A stretch of DNA of 33,135 bases from UBA1219 sp045601425. Lineage in GTDB: Bacteria; Bacteroidota; Bacteroidia; Bacteroidales; P3. The position numbers and the translations under genes were made by a program. This document shows, in pieces, positions 1-8,259 of this stretch. The DNA lies in NCBI GenBank assembly GCA_045601425.1, contig JAZRZP010000027.1, positions 1 through 33,135 on the forward strand, given 5' to 3'. The notes under the pieces were generated by a model. That model was not told where the DNA came from. It worked only from the letters and a program-made list of their open reading frames with translations, and did not search any database. Every line of letters begins with the position of its first letter. Position 1 is the first letter of the stretch.

Positions 1-3
1 AGG

Positions 4-32
4 CAAAGATAAGCATTTTTCCTAAAACCAAA
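4..32 (-). promoter_or_regulatory. Putative promoter firing leftward off the window
   Basis: On the minus strand a TATCTTTG box (11 down to 4) is preceded by TTTG (32-29) with 17 bp between. This resembles the Bacteroidota -33/-7 promoter, although the spacer is slightly short. It would serve a gene to the left of the window, divergent from the cas genes. Its presence right beside the broken cas9 5' end suggests that foreign or rearranged DNA begins here. Confidence 0.4.
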
Positions 33-127
33 AGGGAAATCTTCATTTTTTTGGAGGTTTCTCTTTTGAATTTTAACAAGCTTCGTCTCTTTGTATCCTC
101 TTTTTCAGTAAAAGTTGCATTTATGAG

Positions 128-3100
128 TTGAACTTAGGAGAAAACGGATTCATTTCAAATGATTCCATTTTGACAGAAAACGGGAACTACACCACTTTCG
201 AGACATACCGCCTACGTGCAAAATCCGCTACAGAAAAAATTTCACTTGAAGAATTTGCCAGGGTTCTCTTAATGATAAACAAAAAACGCGGTTACAAAAG
301 CAGCCGGAAAGCGAAATCCACGGAAGAAGGGCAATTGATTGACGGAATGTCTGTTGCTATACAACTCTACAATCAGAACTTAACCCCCGGGCAATTCACA
401 TTGAACATTTTGAAAAGTGGCAAAAAATACATTCCGGATTTTTATCGTTCCGACCTGCAAGCCGAATTCGACAAAGTGTGGAACTTTCAAAGCCAATTCT
501 ACCCTTCCATACTTACTGAAAATTTAAAAGGAAATCTCAATGGCAAAAACAAAACTCAAAGTTGGGCTGTTTGCAAGGATCCATTTGGAATTGTCGGTAT
601 GAAACGTACGACAAAAGGTCTCGAACAAAAAATAGAAAACTACCAATGGCGAGTCGATGCACTGTCTCAGCAAATGAGGTTGGAAGAATTAGCAATCGTA
701 TTGCAAGAAATCAATGGACAAATCAACAATTCAAGCGGATACCTCGGTGCAATCAGTGACCGCAGCAAAGAATTATATTTCAATAAACAAACCGTCGGTC
801 AATTTCAAATGGCAGAGCTGGATGCAAATCCACATTATAGTCTGAAAAACCAAGTTTTCTACCGCCAAGACTATCTGGATGAATTCGAGACCATTTGGGA
901 AACACAAGCCCAATTTCACAAAGGGCTAACACCCGAATTAAAAAAAGAGATTCGCGACATTGTAATTTTTTACCAACGGCCTCTGAAATCCCAAAAAGGT
1001 CTCATTTCTTTCTGTGAATTTGAGAACAAACAAATAGAAGTAGAAATCGATGGAAAAAAGAAAGTAAAGACCATTGGGTTGAAGGTATGTCCTAAATCAT
1101 CTCCACTGTTCCAAGAATTCAAAATATGGCAAGTACTGAACAACATCCAAGTATCATGGACAGATGGCAAACGTTTTCTTGAAGAAGATGAAAAACAGAT
1201 TCTATTCGATGAATTGAAATACAAGGCAAAACTATCGGGGACCGATGTCTTAAAAATATTGTTCAAAAGTCCCAAAGATTTTGACTTAAATTTCAAAGAG
1301 ATAGAAGGCAACCGCACACAATCCGCTCTCTTCGAAGCATATCAAAACATAATTGACATGAGTGGTCATGGGGAGTACAATTTCTCCAAAATGTGTTCTT
1401 CTGAAATTTACAAAATTGTTTCAAACGTTTTTGCCGGACTTGGATTCAGCACCGACATTCTTTCCTTTGATTCCTCAATTGAGGGAAATGATTTTGAAAA
1501 ACAACCGATGTATCAGCTTTGGCATCTGCTTTATTCATTCGAAGGTGACAAATCGGCAACGGGCAATGAAAATCTGATCCAGATTCTACACGACAAATAC
1601 GGATTTGATCCTGAATACGGAAAAATTCTTGCCAATGTAGTTTTCCAACCGGACTATGGCAACCTTTCAACCAAAGCCATGAGAAAGATCTTGCCTTTTA
1701 TGAAAGACGGCAACGAGTACAGTCTCGCATGCGAATATGCCGGATACAGACACTCAAAAAAATCACTCACCAAAGAAGAACTTGAAAACAAAGTTTACAA
1801 AGACCATCTTGAACTTTTACCTAAAAACAGTCTGAGAAACCCCGTAGTAGAGAAGATTCTCAACCAAATGGTAAACGTTGTAAATCAAGTGATTGACACT
1901 TACGGAAAGCCTGATGAAATACGCATCGAACTGGCACGTGAATTGAAGAAAAGTGCAAAAGAACGCGATGAGATGACCCGACAGATAAATGAGAGTTCTC
2001 GACTGCACCAACAATACAAAACAATTATTGAAAAGGAATTCGGAAAACCTAACGTCACTCGCAACGATATCATACGCTACAAACTGTATCTGGAACTTGA
2101 GAAGAACGAATTCAAGACTCTTTATTCTAACACGTATATTCCACGAGAAAAACTTTTCTCCAAAGAATTCGACATCGAGCACATCATTCCTCAGGCAAAA
2201 CTATTCGACGACTCGTTTTCAAACAAGACTTTGGAAGCCCGCAATGTAAATCTTGCGAAAAGTAACGCCACTGCATTGGATTATGTAAAAACTCTTGATG
2301 AAAAAGCAGTTGAAGATTACAAACAACGAATCGAATACCTGTTCCATAATAAAGTGATAAGCAAATCAAAGTACCAAAAATTACTGATGTCCGAAGCCGA
2401 CATACCTTCCGGATTCATCAACCGGGACTTACGTGATTCGCAATACATCGCGAAACAAGCGCGGGAAATGCTGGAAGAACTGGTAAAATTTGTCGTTCCG
2501 ACAACCGGTTCCATAACCGACAGACTCCGCGAAGACTGGCAGCTGGTTGATGTCATGAAAGAACTCAATTGGAACAAATATGCCAAACTCGGACTGGTAA
2601 GTTTCCAAGAAGACTCCGATGGTAGAAAAATCGGCAAAATTGACGATTGGACAAAACGCAACGACCACAGACACCATGCCATGGATGCACTCACTATCGC
2701 TTTCACTAAACGCAGTTTCATCCAATATCTGAACAATTTGAACGCACGTGTCCAAAAAGGTGCTGATGATTACATTGATTTAGATTTGGTCGAAGTCATG
2801 ACCTTACCGAAAGAGCAGCGTTCATCAGCAGTATATGCCATTGAAAAAAAAGAACTTTACAGGGACAAAAACGGCAAACTCCGTTTCAATCCGCCGATGC
2901 CTTTGGATGATTTCCGTGCCGAAGCAAAAAAACAGCTCGAAAACATTCTGATTTCCATAAAGGCGAAAAACAAAGTAACCACTCAGAATATCAATACCAG
3001 TAAAAAACGTATCGGCACAAATAAAAAAATGCAACTCACTCCGCGTGGCCAACTTCACAGGGAAACAGTATACGGCAGTTACAAGAAATGTCTGTCCAAG

Positions 3101-4111
3101 GAAGAAAATGTAAATTCCTCATTTGACTTTGAGAAAATCCAAACCGTTGCCTGCAAACGCTACCGTGAAGCATTGCTCAAACGTCTCAAAGAAAACGACG
3201 GCAATGCCACAAAAGCCTTTACTGGCAAGAATGCACTCAACAAGACTCCTCTTTGGGCTGATGTGCAACACAACGAACAAGTACCAGAAAAAGTAAAGAC
3301 ACTGTCTTTCGAGACCGTTTACACTATACGCAAGCCTATATCCCCGGATCTCAAAATAGACAAGGTAATAGACCCAAAAATCCGCAGAATCTTACATGAC
3401 CGTCTTGACCGATTCGAAGGCGATGCAAAAAAGGCCTTTTCCAACCTTGAGGAAAACCCCGTCTGGCTGAACAAGGAAAAAGGCATTTCCATCAAACGAG
3501 TGACAACAACCGGTATAAGCAATGCCATAGCACTACATGACAAACACGACAAATTCGGCAACCCCATCCTTGACAATGACGGCAAAACACTACCGGTGGA
3601 TTTTGTAAATACCGGCAACAATCATCATGTAGCAATATATCGGAAACCAGTTCTAAACAAAGACGGTTCTCACAAAACAGATGATGACGGCAACTTGACG
3701 TACGAACTGGATGAGAAAATTGTTTCACTGTACGAAGCCGTTGAAAGAGCAAATCAAGGACTGCCCATAATTGACAAAAGCCACAGGTCTGATGAAGGCT
3801 GGCAATTCCTGTTTACCATGAAACAAAACGAATACTTTGTCTTTCCAAACAGTGAAACCGGATTCGAACCGAGAGAAATCGACCTGCTTGACCCCAACAA
3901 TTATTCAGCAATAAGTCCAAATCTGTTTAGAGTCCAAAAAATCGGTTCTAAAGATTACTCTTTCAGACATCATCTTGAAACAACTGTTGAAGACAAAAAA
4001 GAGTTGAAAGGAATTTCATATAAACGCATAACTAATCTTTCTACTTTGAAAACAATTGTCAAAATTCGAATCAACCACATTGGGCAAATCGTATGGGTTG
4101 GAGAATATTAA
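128..4111 (+). pseudogene. cas9: Type II-C Cas9, N-terminally truncated (RuvC-I missing)
   Basis: This is a 1327-residue open frame homologous to the large Cas9 nucleases of Bacteroidota, which are RNA-guided DNA endonucleases. RuvC-II is seen as IRIELAREL near residue 597, HNH as DIEHIIP near 681-688, and RuvC-III as HHAMDAL near 848-854, followed by a long C-terminal PAM-interacting part. The frame starts with TTG at 128 in a segment that aligns to about residue 85-110 of intact homologues (ENGFISNDSIL, then YRLRAKS and INKKRGYKSSRK). The RuvC-I motif with its first catalytic Asp and most of the Arg-rich bridge helix are absent. No frame of bases 1-127 encodes them, and the Cas9 frame meets a stop at 74-76. 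No further frameshift or stop is present, so the loss is recent or the remainder is still used. It lies 17 bp upstream of cas1. A window or assembly artefact cannot be excluded. Confidence 0.85.
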
Positions 4112-4128
4112 TCTAATATTAGGCACCC

Positions 4129-5067
4129 ATGATCAAACGCACGCTATGTTTCAACAATCCCGCATACCTGTCGCTCAAGAACAGGCAGCTGGTGATAAAA
4201 CTCGACTTTGCCGACAATCCGACACTCACGCAGGAAATGCGTAACACTGCCGTGACAACGGTTCCGATTGAAGACATCGGAATCGTGATTCTCGACAACC
4301 AGCAAATCACCATAACCCAAGCCGTGCTCAACGCACTGCTCGAAAACAACTGTGCAGTGATAACCTGCGATTCGCGGCACATGCCCTCCGGACTGCAGAT
4401 GCCACTGGAAAGCAACACTCTGCAAAGCGAACGTTTCCAAGACCAGATTGACGTTTCACTCCCTCTCAAGAAACAGCTGTGGCAGCAGACTGTTCAGCAG
4501 AAAATTTACAATCAGGCCATGGTCCTGCACGAAACCAACGGCACAACGGTAAAGAACATGCTTGCGTGGGTCGGAGACGTGAAAAGCGGTGACAGCGACA
4601 ATCTCGAGGCCAGAGCCGCCGCCTATTATTGGAGGAATCTGTTTCCCGACATCGGGGATTTCAGCCGCGACCGCGACGGCATACCGCCAAACAATCTGCT
4701 GAACTACGGCTATGCCATTCTGCGTGCCGTCATTGCCCGCAGTCTGGTCGGATCGGGGCTTTTGCCGACTTTGGGCATACACCACCACAACCGCTACAAC
4801 GCCTATTGCCTCGCCGACGACATTATGGAACCCTACCGTCCATTCGTTGACAAACTGGTGGTTGACCTGTCAGAAAAACTCGGACATTACCCTGAAGAAC
4901 TGACCCCTGCCCTGAAACGCGAACTGCTTGTAATTCCGGTAATCGACGTTACCATCGGGAACCAGCGCAGTCCGCTAATGATTGCCGCATCGCAAACCAC
5001 AAGCTCGCTCTGCAAATGTTTCAGCGGCGAACTGCGGAAAATATCATACCCCAAAATGGAATTCTAA
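4129..5067 (+). CDS. cas1: CRISPR-associated endonuclease Cas1, type II-C
   Basis: Cas1 is the metal-dependent integrase that, with Cas2, inserts new spacers into the array. The 312-residue length and sequence match type II Cas1. The conserved Glu is in NLEARAAAYYW (about residue 145), and the His/Asp pair is in GIHHHNRYNAYCLADD (about 220-235) followed by EPYRP. The N-terminal beta-rich domain (KNRQLVIKL, IEDIGIVILDN) is complete. ATG at 4129 is 17 bp after the cas9 stop, and cas2 follows after 11 bp, so the three genes form one operon. No csn2 or cas4 is present, which fits subtype II-C. No lesion is visible, so the adaptation module looks intact although Cas9 is truncated. Confidence 0.95.
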   Translation: MIKRTLCFNNPAYLSLKNRQLVIKLDFADNPTLTQEMRNTAVTTVPIEDIGIVILDNQQITITQAVLNALLENNCAVITCDSRHMPSGLQMPLESNTLQSERFQDQIDVSLPLKKQLWQQTVQQKIYNQAMVLHETNGTTVKNMLAWVGDVKSGDSDNLEARAAAYYWRNLFPDIGDFSRDRDGIPPNNLLNYGYAILRAVIARSLVGSGLLPTLGIHHHNRYNAYCLADDIMEPYRPFVDKLVVDLSEKLGHYPEELTPALKRELLVIPVIDVTIGNQRSPLMIAASQTTSSLCKCFSGELRKISYPKMEF

Positions 5068-5078
5068 AAACACTTTAT

Positions 5079-5414
5079 ATGAACCAATTCAGTGAATACA
5101 AAGTCATGTGGTTGTTTACATTTTTCGATTTGCCCACCGAAACGAAAAAACAGAGAAAAGATGCGGCAAAATTCCGCAAGAATCTTCTGGAAGACGGATT
5201 CAACATGTTTCAGTTTTCCATTTACGCACGGCACTGCCCTACACGCGACAATGCCGATGTACACAAAAAACGTGTAAAAATGTTTCTTCCACCCGAAGGA
5301 TGTGTCGGAATATTGGGCATTACCGACAAACAATTCGGAGAAATGGACATATTTTACGGCAAAAAACGCAAGGAATCACGTCAACCGATAGTACAGCAGC
5401 TTGAGATGTTTTGA
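5079..5414 (+). CDS. cas2: CRISPR-associated protein Cas2
   Basis: Cas2 is the ferredoxin-fold partner that bridges two Cas1 dimers during spacer integration. The 111-residue protein has the expected beta-strand start VMWLFTFFDLPTET, with the conserved Asp of FDLP, and ends in a short tail after GEMDIFYG. ATG at 5079 was chosen over an upstream in-frame ATG at 5016 because it gives the usual Cas2 length and lies just after cas1. The upstream extension would lie inside cas1. It is the last gene of the cas operon and is followed by a bidirectional terminator at 5438-5468. Confidence 0.93.
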   Translation: MNQFSEYKVMWLFTFFDLPTETKKQRKDAAKFRKNLLEDGFNMFQFSIYARHCPTRDNADVHKKRVKMFLPPEGCVGILGITDKQFGEMDIFYGKKRKESRQPIVQQLEMF

Positions 5415-5437
5415 ACAGAAAAAAATTAAAAAAAACA

Positions 5438-5468
5438 AAAAATCCGCCCCATTTTCAGGCGGATTTTT
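5438..5468. terminator. Bidirectional intrinsic terminator between cas2 and the array
   Basis: Arms 5438-5448 and 5458-5468 form an 11-bp stem (AAAAATCCGCC with GGCGGATTTTT) around a 9-nt loop. A T-tract is available in either direction. It can end the cas operon on the plus strand and the tracrRNA or array transcript on the minus strand. Confidence 0.88.
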
Positions 5469-5533
5469 CATTTCTGATAAACCCTTCAAGAAACTGATTC
5501 TAAAATACTTGCAAACATCGAGTTGTTTATCAG
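5438..5533 (-). ncRNA. Candidate tracrRNA
   Basis: Read on the minus strand, this segment has an anti-repeat (5516-5495), a hairpin (5493-5471) and an intrinsic terminator (5468-5438), which is the layout of type II-C tracrRNAs. The anti-repeat pairs with the 5' half of the crRNA repeat in three collinear blocks: TGATTC (6 bp), AAAAT (5 bp) and TTGCAAAC (8 bp), separated by bulges. The hairpin has a TTTCT/AGAAA stem plus an inner 4-bp stem with a GGG loop. The only visible promoter is the TATCTTTG box inside the adjacent repeat (5545-5538), so the transcript would start near 5534-5528. Pairing, layout and terminator are seen directly; the role is inferred. Confidence 0.68.
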
Positions 5534-5763
5534 TTTGCAAAGATACGATTTTTCTGCGAATCACAACTTTCGGGTGAATATGCTCTCGCCCTCGTTGGTT
5601 GTTTATCAGTTTGCAAAGATACGATTTTTCTGCGAATCACAACCCGAAACGTTAACGCCCTTCAGAGATGGCTGTTGTTTATCAGTTTGCAAAGATTATT
5701 CACAGGTTCATTTCCTCAAAATGCGTTCATCTCCTTCGGGTCGATTTTTCTGCGAATCACAAC
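5522..5763 (-). CRISPR. Short type II-C CRISPR array, 2 intact repeats plus 1 split repeat
   Basis: Two identical 46-bp repeats lie at 5522-5567 and 5598-5643. Two 30-bp spacers follow them, at 5568-5597 and 5644-5673. A third repeat starts at 5674, but its halves (5674-5696 and 5742-5763) are separated by 45 bp. In crRNA sense (minus strand) the repeat begins GTTGTGATTCGC and contains TATCTTTG, as in type II-C repeats of Bacteroides relatives. Each intact repeat carries a whole promoter: TTG at repeat positions 2-4, 18 bp, then TATCTTTG at 23-30, so crRNAs can be transcribed individually. In the split repeat the box has become AATCTTTG and is probably dead. Confidence 0.93.
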
Positions 5764-5830
5764 TGATGTGCAAAAGCGGAGTGCGCCATTTCGTGGCACA
5801 CACTTTAAAATCCTTTCCGGCAGATTCATC

Positions 5831-6411
5831 CTACAAATCGTCAATGATTGCTGACTTTACGTTTTCCGTGTTTATCTTGTCGTAGTAACGGAGAACCACG
5901 GAAGCCTTGTCGTAATCCAACGAGCCAATTGTAAGTTCTATCCTTCCCAACTCTGTGGTGAATTCCGTGTACCACACGTACTCTCCCGAATGCAAGGCAT
6001 GCATTTTCAACGAATTGGATTCCGAAGATTCCGTATAACGGTCATTGAAATGTTCTTCTTTGTTGGACGGCTCGCCGTATTTCTCGGTCAGCAGTTTTTT
6101 GTATGCATTATAATCCGACATCAGTTGTGTCCATGTGTCCTTGAAAGGAAATATCACTGCGACATAGCTCACCAGATCCCTGTCTTTCAATGTATTGACC
6201 CCAATCAGACAATTCTTGTCACCGGCAAAGTCACCTGTCAGCATTACAATTCCGTCTTCTTCACCCATGTACGAAAATCCTTTTTCCTTCAGTTTCTTAA
6301 CGAAAGACTGCCTTGTTCCATCAATGGGTATGCCCTTGAAGGTAAGGTGTTCCTATGCCGCAATGCTCAGGTTCAATGCTAAAACAGCCAACATCAAAAA
6401 TACTTTTTCAT
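5831..6411 (-). pseudogene. Secreted hypothetical protein, disrupted in the signal peptide
   Basis: The intact 3' part gives 145 residues from an internal ATG at 6268. Homology-like coding continues upstream to an ATG at 6411. Read with one extra T in the T5 run after MKKYF, the start becomes a signal peptide (MLAVLALNLSIAA), followed by EHLTFKGIPIDG. The codon right after the AlaAla cleavage site is TAG (6355-6353) where CAG (Gln) is expected. The gene therefore has a one-base frameshift and an amber stop within its first 25 codons. The FKGIPIDG start followed by a small alpha/beta domain is familiar from short secreted Bacteroides proteins of unknown function. No clear promoter is seen upstream. 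Translation from the internal ATG would give a protein without an export signal. Confidence 0.72.
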
Positions 6412-6490
6412 AATTTATTACATTTTAATTTTACATTTAATTATATTTCCATGATGATTTTAAATTAAAAAAATGAAGTCCCCCAAAATC

Positions 6491-6513
6491 ATATGTGTCA
6501 CAGAATCACATAT
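6491..6513. repeat. Inverted repeat in the gap between pseudogene and mgsA
   Basis: ATATGTG (6491-6497) and CACATAT (6507-6513) form a 7-bp perfect inverted repeat with a 9-bp spacer. No T-tract follows, so a protein-binding site is as likely as an RNA hairpin. It lies downstream of mgsA and upstream of the pseudogene, both on the minus strand. Confidence 0.35.
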
Positions 6514-6578
6514 CTGCAATGTTTTCAATTGTCTTTGAAAGCATTGGCATGTCTCACACATCGGGTTCTTCAAATCCG

Positions 6579-7049
6579 TCACACCTGACGGCCGGCGTAA
6601 CGCGAGATACATGCAGGTATTTCCATTTCGTAACCGTCATCGTCAAGAAGCGTTGAGGTGAGGAGCATGTCAGCAGTGGTGCGGTTGGTTGCGAACGCAA
6701 TGTTGTAGAGCGAAGCGAGGCGTGTAAGAGCGGAGACATCGGTCTGGTGCCCCTGCACTATCAGGTTGTCACAAAAGAATATGAGCATGTTTATTTTCCG
6801 TTCGGCAATCATGGCACCAATCTGCTGGTCGCCGCCGAGAGGCCCCGAAAGCAGGCAAGTAACATTGTCGGCAAATGGTCTTAAGGTTTCACCGTCTTTC
6901 AATATTTCGATTTCCTTTATCAGACGGCCGGTCGTGCCCGTTGCAAAAAGTCTGTGCTGCGACAGCATTCCCGATTTTCCGGCAATCCATTCTATAAATT
7001 CCTTTTTACGGCCGTCATGCGCTACAAGAGCAATATTCAAATGTTTCAT
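6579..7049 (-). CDS. mgsA: Methylglyoxal synthase
   Basis: This enzyme converts dihydroxyacetone phosphate to methylglyoxal and phosphate, a bypass that relieves triose-phosphate build-up. The 156-residue product matches the usual ~150-residue family. It has ALVAHDGRK at the N-terminus, the phosphate-binding ATGTTG, the hallmark SGPLGGDQQIGA with its catalytic Asp, and GHQTDVSAL carrying the His/Asp pair, then ATNRTTAD. ATG at 7049 gives the standard start; the TTG two codons upstream is unlikely. It lies downstream of gap on the same strand but has its own promoter, so phosphate or glycolytic imbalance could be met separately from gap expression. Its promoter is identical over 26 bp to half of the CRISPR repeat. 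Confidence 0.95.
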   Translation of the reverse strand: MKHLNIALVAHDGRKKEFIEWIAGKSGMLSQHRLFATGTTGRLIKEIEILKDGETLRPFADNVTCLLSGPLGGDQQIGAMIAERKINMLIFFCDNLIVQGHQTDVSALTRLASLYNIAFATNRTTADMLLTSTLLDDDGYEMEIPACISRYAGRQV

Positions 7050-7072
7050 AATCAATAATTAAATGATTTACA

Positions 7073-7118
7073 TTGTTTATCAGTTTGCAAAGATACGAAA
7101 AAAAATCCTTACGGCAAA
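7073..7118 (-). promoter_or_regulatory. mgsA promoter made of a CRISPR-repeat half
   Basis: On the minus strand TTTG (7118-7115), 19 bp and TATCTTTG (7095-7088) give a textbook Bacteroidota promoter. The start codon is about 40 nt downstream. Plus-strand bases 7073-7098 match 26 of 26 with the left part of the CRISPR repeat (5523-5548). The -33 element lies inside the T-tract of the gap terminator. Confidence 0.8.
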
Positions 7119-7144
7119 AAAAAGAGACGCAGGTTCTGCGTCTC
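7116..7144 (-). terminator. Intrinsic terminator of gap
   Basis: GAGACGCA (7144-7137 on the minus strand) pairs with TGCGTCTC (7131-7124) over a 5-nt loop. Eight T residues follow. It lies 43 nt after the gap stop codon, and its T-tract doubles as the -33 region of the mgsA promoter. Confidence 0.85.
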
Positions 7145-7186
7145 CATGATTATAATCAACTGATTATCTTCGGTAATATCAATGAC

Positions 7187-8194
7187 TTACAGCAGTTTTG
7201 CCAGTTTTGCTGCAAGGTCGCCTACGCGTGTGGAATAACCTTTTTCGTTGTCGTACCACGAAATGATTTTTACGAAATTGCCGTCCATAACCTGTGTGAG
7301 CAGGGAGTCGAAAATGGAGCTGTGGGTGTTGTCGATTATGTCAACGCTTACTATCGGTTCTTCAACGTATTGGAGAATGCCCTTCATTGCACCTTCGGCA
7401 GCTTCTTTTATTGCAGCATTCACTTCTTCCTTGGTTACGTTTCTTGAAAGTTCTGCAGTGAGGTCAACGACAGATCCGTCGGGAGTCGGAACGCGCATTG
7501 CGAAACCGTCGAGTTTGCCCTTGAGTTCGGGGATTACCAGACCTACGGCCTTGGCGGCACCCGAAGAAGTGGGTATTATGGAAACGGCAGCAGCACGTGC
7601 ACGGCGGAGGTCGCTGTGCGGCTGGTCGAGAATCTTCTGGTCGTTGGTGTAGCTGTGGATGGTGTTCATCAGACCGCGTTTGATGCCGAACTTGTCGTTC
7701 AAAACCTTGGCAACGGGTGCCAGACAGTTTGTGGTACAGCTTGCGTTGCTTACGAGCTGCATTTCCTTTGTGAGAACATTGTCGTTTACTCCCATTACTA
7801 TCGTTGCATCAACGTCTTCGGCTTTGCTTGCCGGAACGGTGAGTATGACTTTCTTTGCACCGGCGGCGATGTGTTTCATCATCTGGTCGCGTTTCTTGAA
7901 CAGACCGGTCGATTCAACGACGATGTCCACTCCAAGTTCGCCCCAAGGAAGGTTCTGGGGATCGCGTTCTGCGTAAATGCGGACTTTCTTTCCGTTTACA
8001 ACGAGGTATTCGCCTTCTGCATGAACCTCGCCGTCAAAATTATCGTGTACAGAATCATACTTGAACAGGTATGCCAGAGTGTCGGCACTTGTCAAATCGT
8101 TGATTGCCACTATTTCCAATTCGGGGTGAGCCAGCATGGCTCTGAAGGACATACGACCGATTCGGCCAAATCCATTTATCGCAACTTTTGCCAT
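7187..8194 (-). CDS. gap: Glyceraldehyde-3-phosphate dehydrogenase, type I
   Basis: This is the NAD-dependent glycolytic enzyme converting glyceraldehyde-3-phosphate and phosphate to 1,3-bisphosphoglycerate. The 335-residue protein has the Rossmann start VAINGFGRIGR, the catalytic Cys in SNASCTTNCLAP (about residue 152), the general-base His in HSYTNDQ (about 179), and WYDNEKGYSTRV near the C-terminus. Length and motifs are complete. It is followed by a strong terminator and then mgsA. Upstream lies a TACCTTTG box and a long perfect palindrome that may control it. It diverges from the dehydrogenase gene at 8424. Confidence 0.97.
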   Translation of the reverse strand: MAKVAINGFGRIGRMSFRAMLAHPELEIVAINDLTSADTLAYLFKYDSVHDNFDGEVHAEGEYLVVNGKKVRIYAERDPQNLPWGELGVDIVVESTGLFKKRDQMMKHIAAGAKKVILTVPASKAEDVDATIVMGVNDNVLTKEMQLVSNASCTTNCLAPVAKVLNDKFGIKRGLMNTIHSYTNDQKILDQPHSDLRRARAAAVSIIPTSSGAAKAVGLVIPELKGKLDGFAMRVPTPDGSVVDLTAELSRNVTKEEVNAAIKEAAEGAMKGILQYVEEPIVSVDIIDNTHSSIFDSLLTQVMDGNFVKIISWYDNEKGYSTRVGDLAAKLAKLL

Positions 8195-8248
8195 AATATA
8201 CTGTTTTTTAATGTTTTATTTGAATTACTTACTTTGCTTAACGTTCTG

Positions 8249-8256
8249 CAAAGGTA
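8249..8256 (-). promoter_or_regulatory. Putative gap promoter -7 box
   Basis: TACCTTTG on the minus strand fits TAnnTTTG and lies about 55 nt before the gap start codon. The matching -33 position falls inside the 8260-8297 palindrome. Confidence 0.55.
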
Positions 8257-8259
8257 ACA

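Noticed and set aside
1..127. Possible tracrRNA anti-repeat at the left edge (GCAAAGATAAGCATTTTT resembles the repeat)
   Set aside because: The shared part is mostly the general TATCTTTG promoter box in reverse, and similarity stops at once afterwards. The candidate at 5438-5533 pairs better and has a terminator.
5770..5790. Hairpin GTG-CG-CCA / TGG-CAC after the array
   Set aside because: Short bulged stem, no T-tract; may end the pseudogene transcript but support is too thin.
5523..5885. Open frame of 120 codons across the CRISPR array
   Set aside because: It translates the repeats themselves (the same peptide recurs per repeat) and has no independent coding signal.
7616..8257. Long open frame opposite gap (213 codons)
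   Set aside because: It is the antisense shadow of gap; the sense strand carries all GAPDH motifs.
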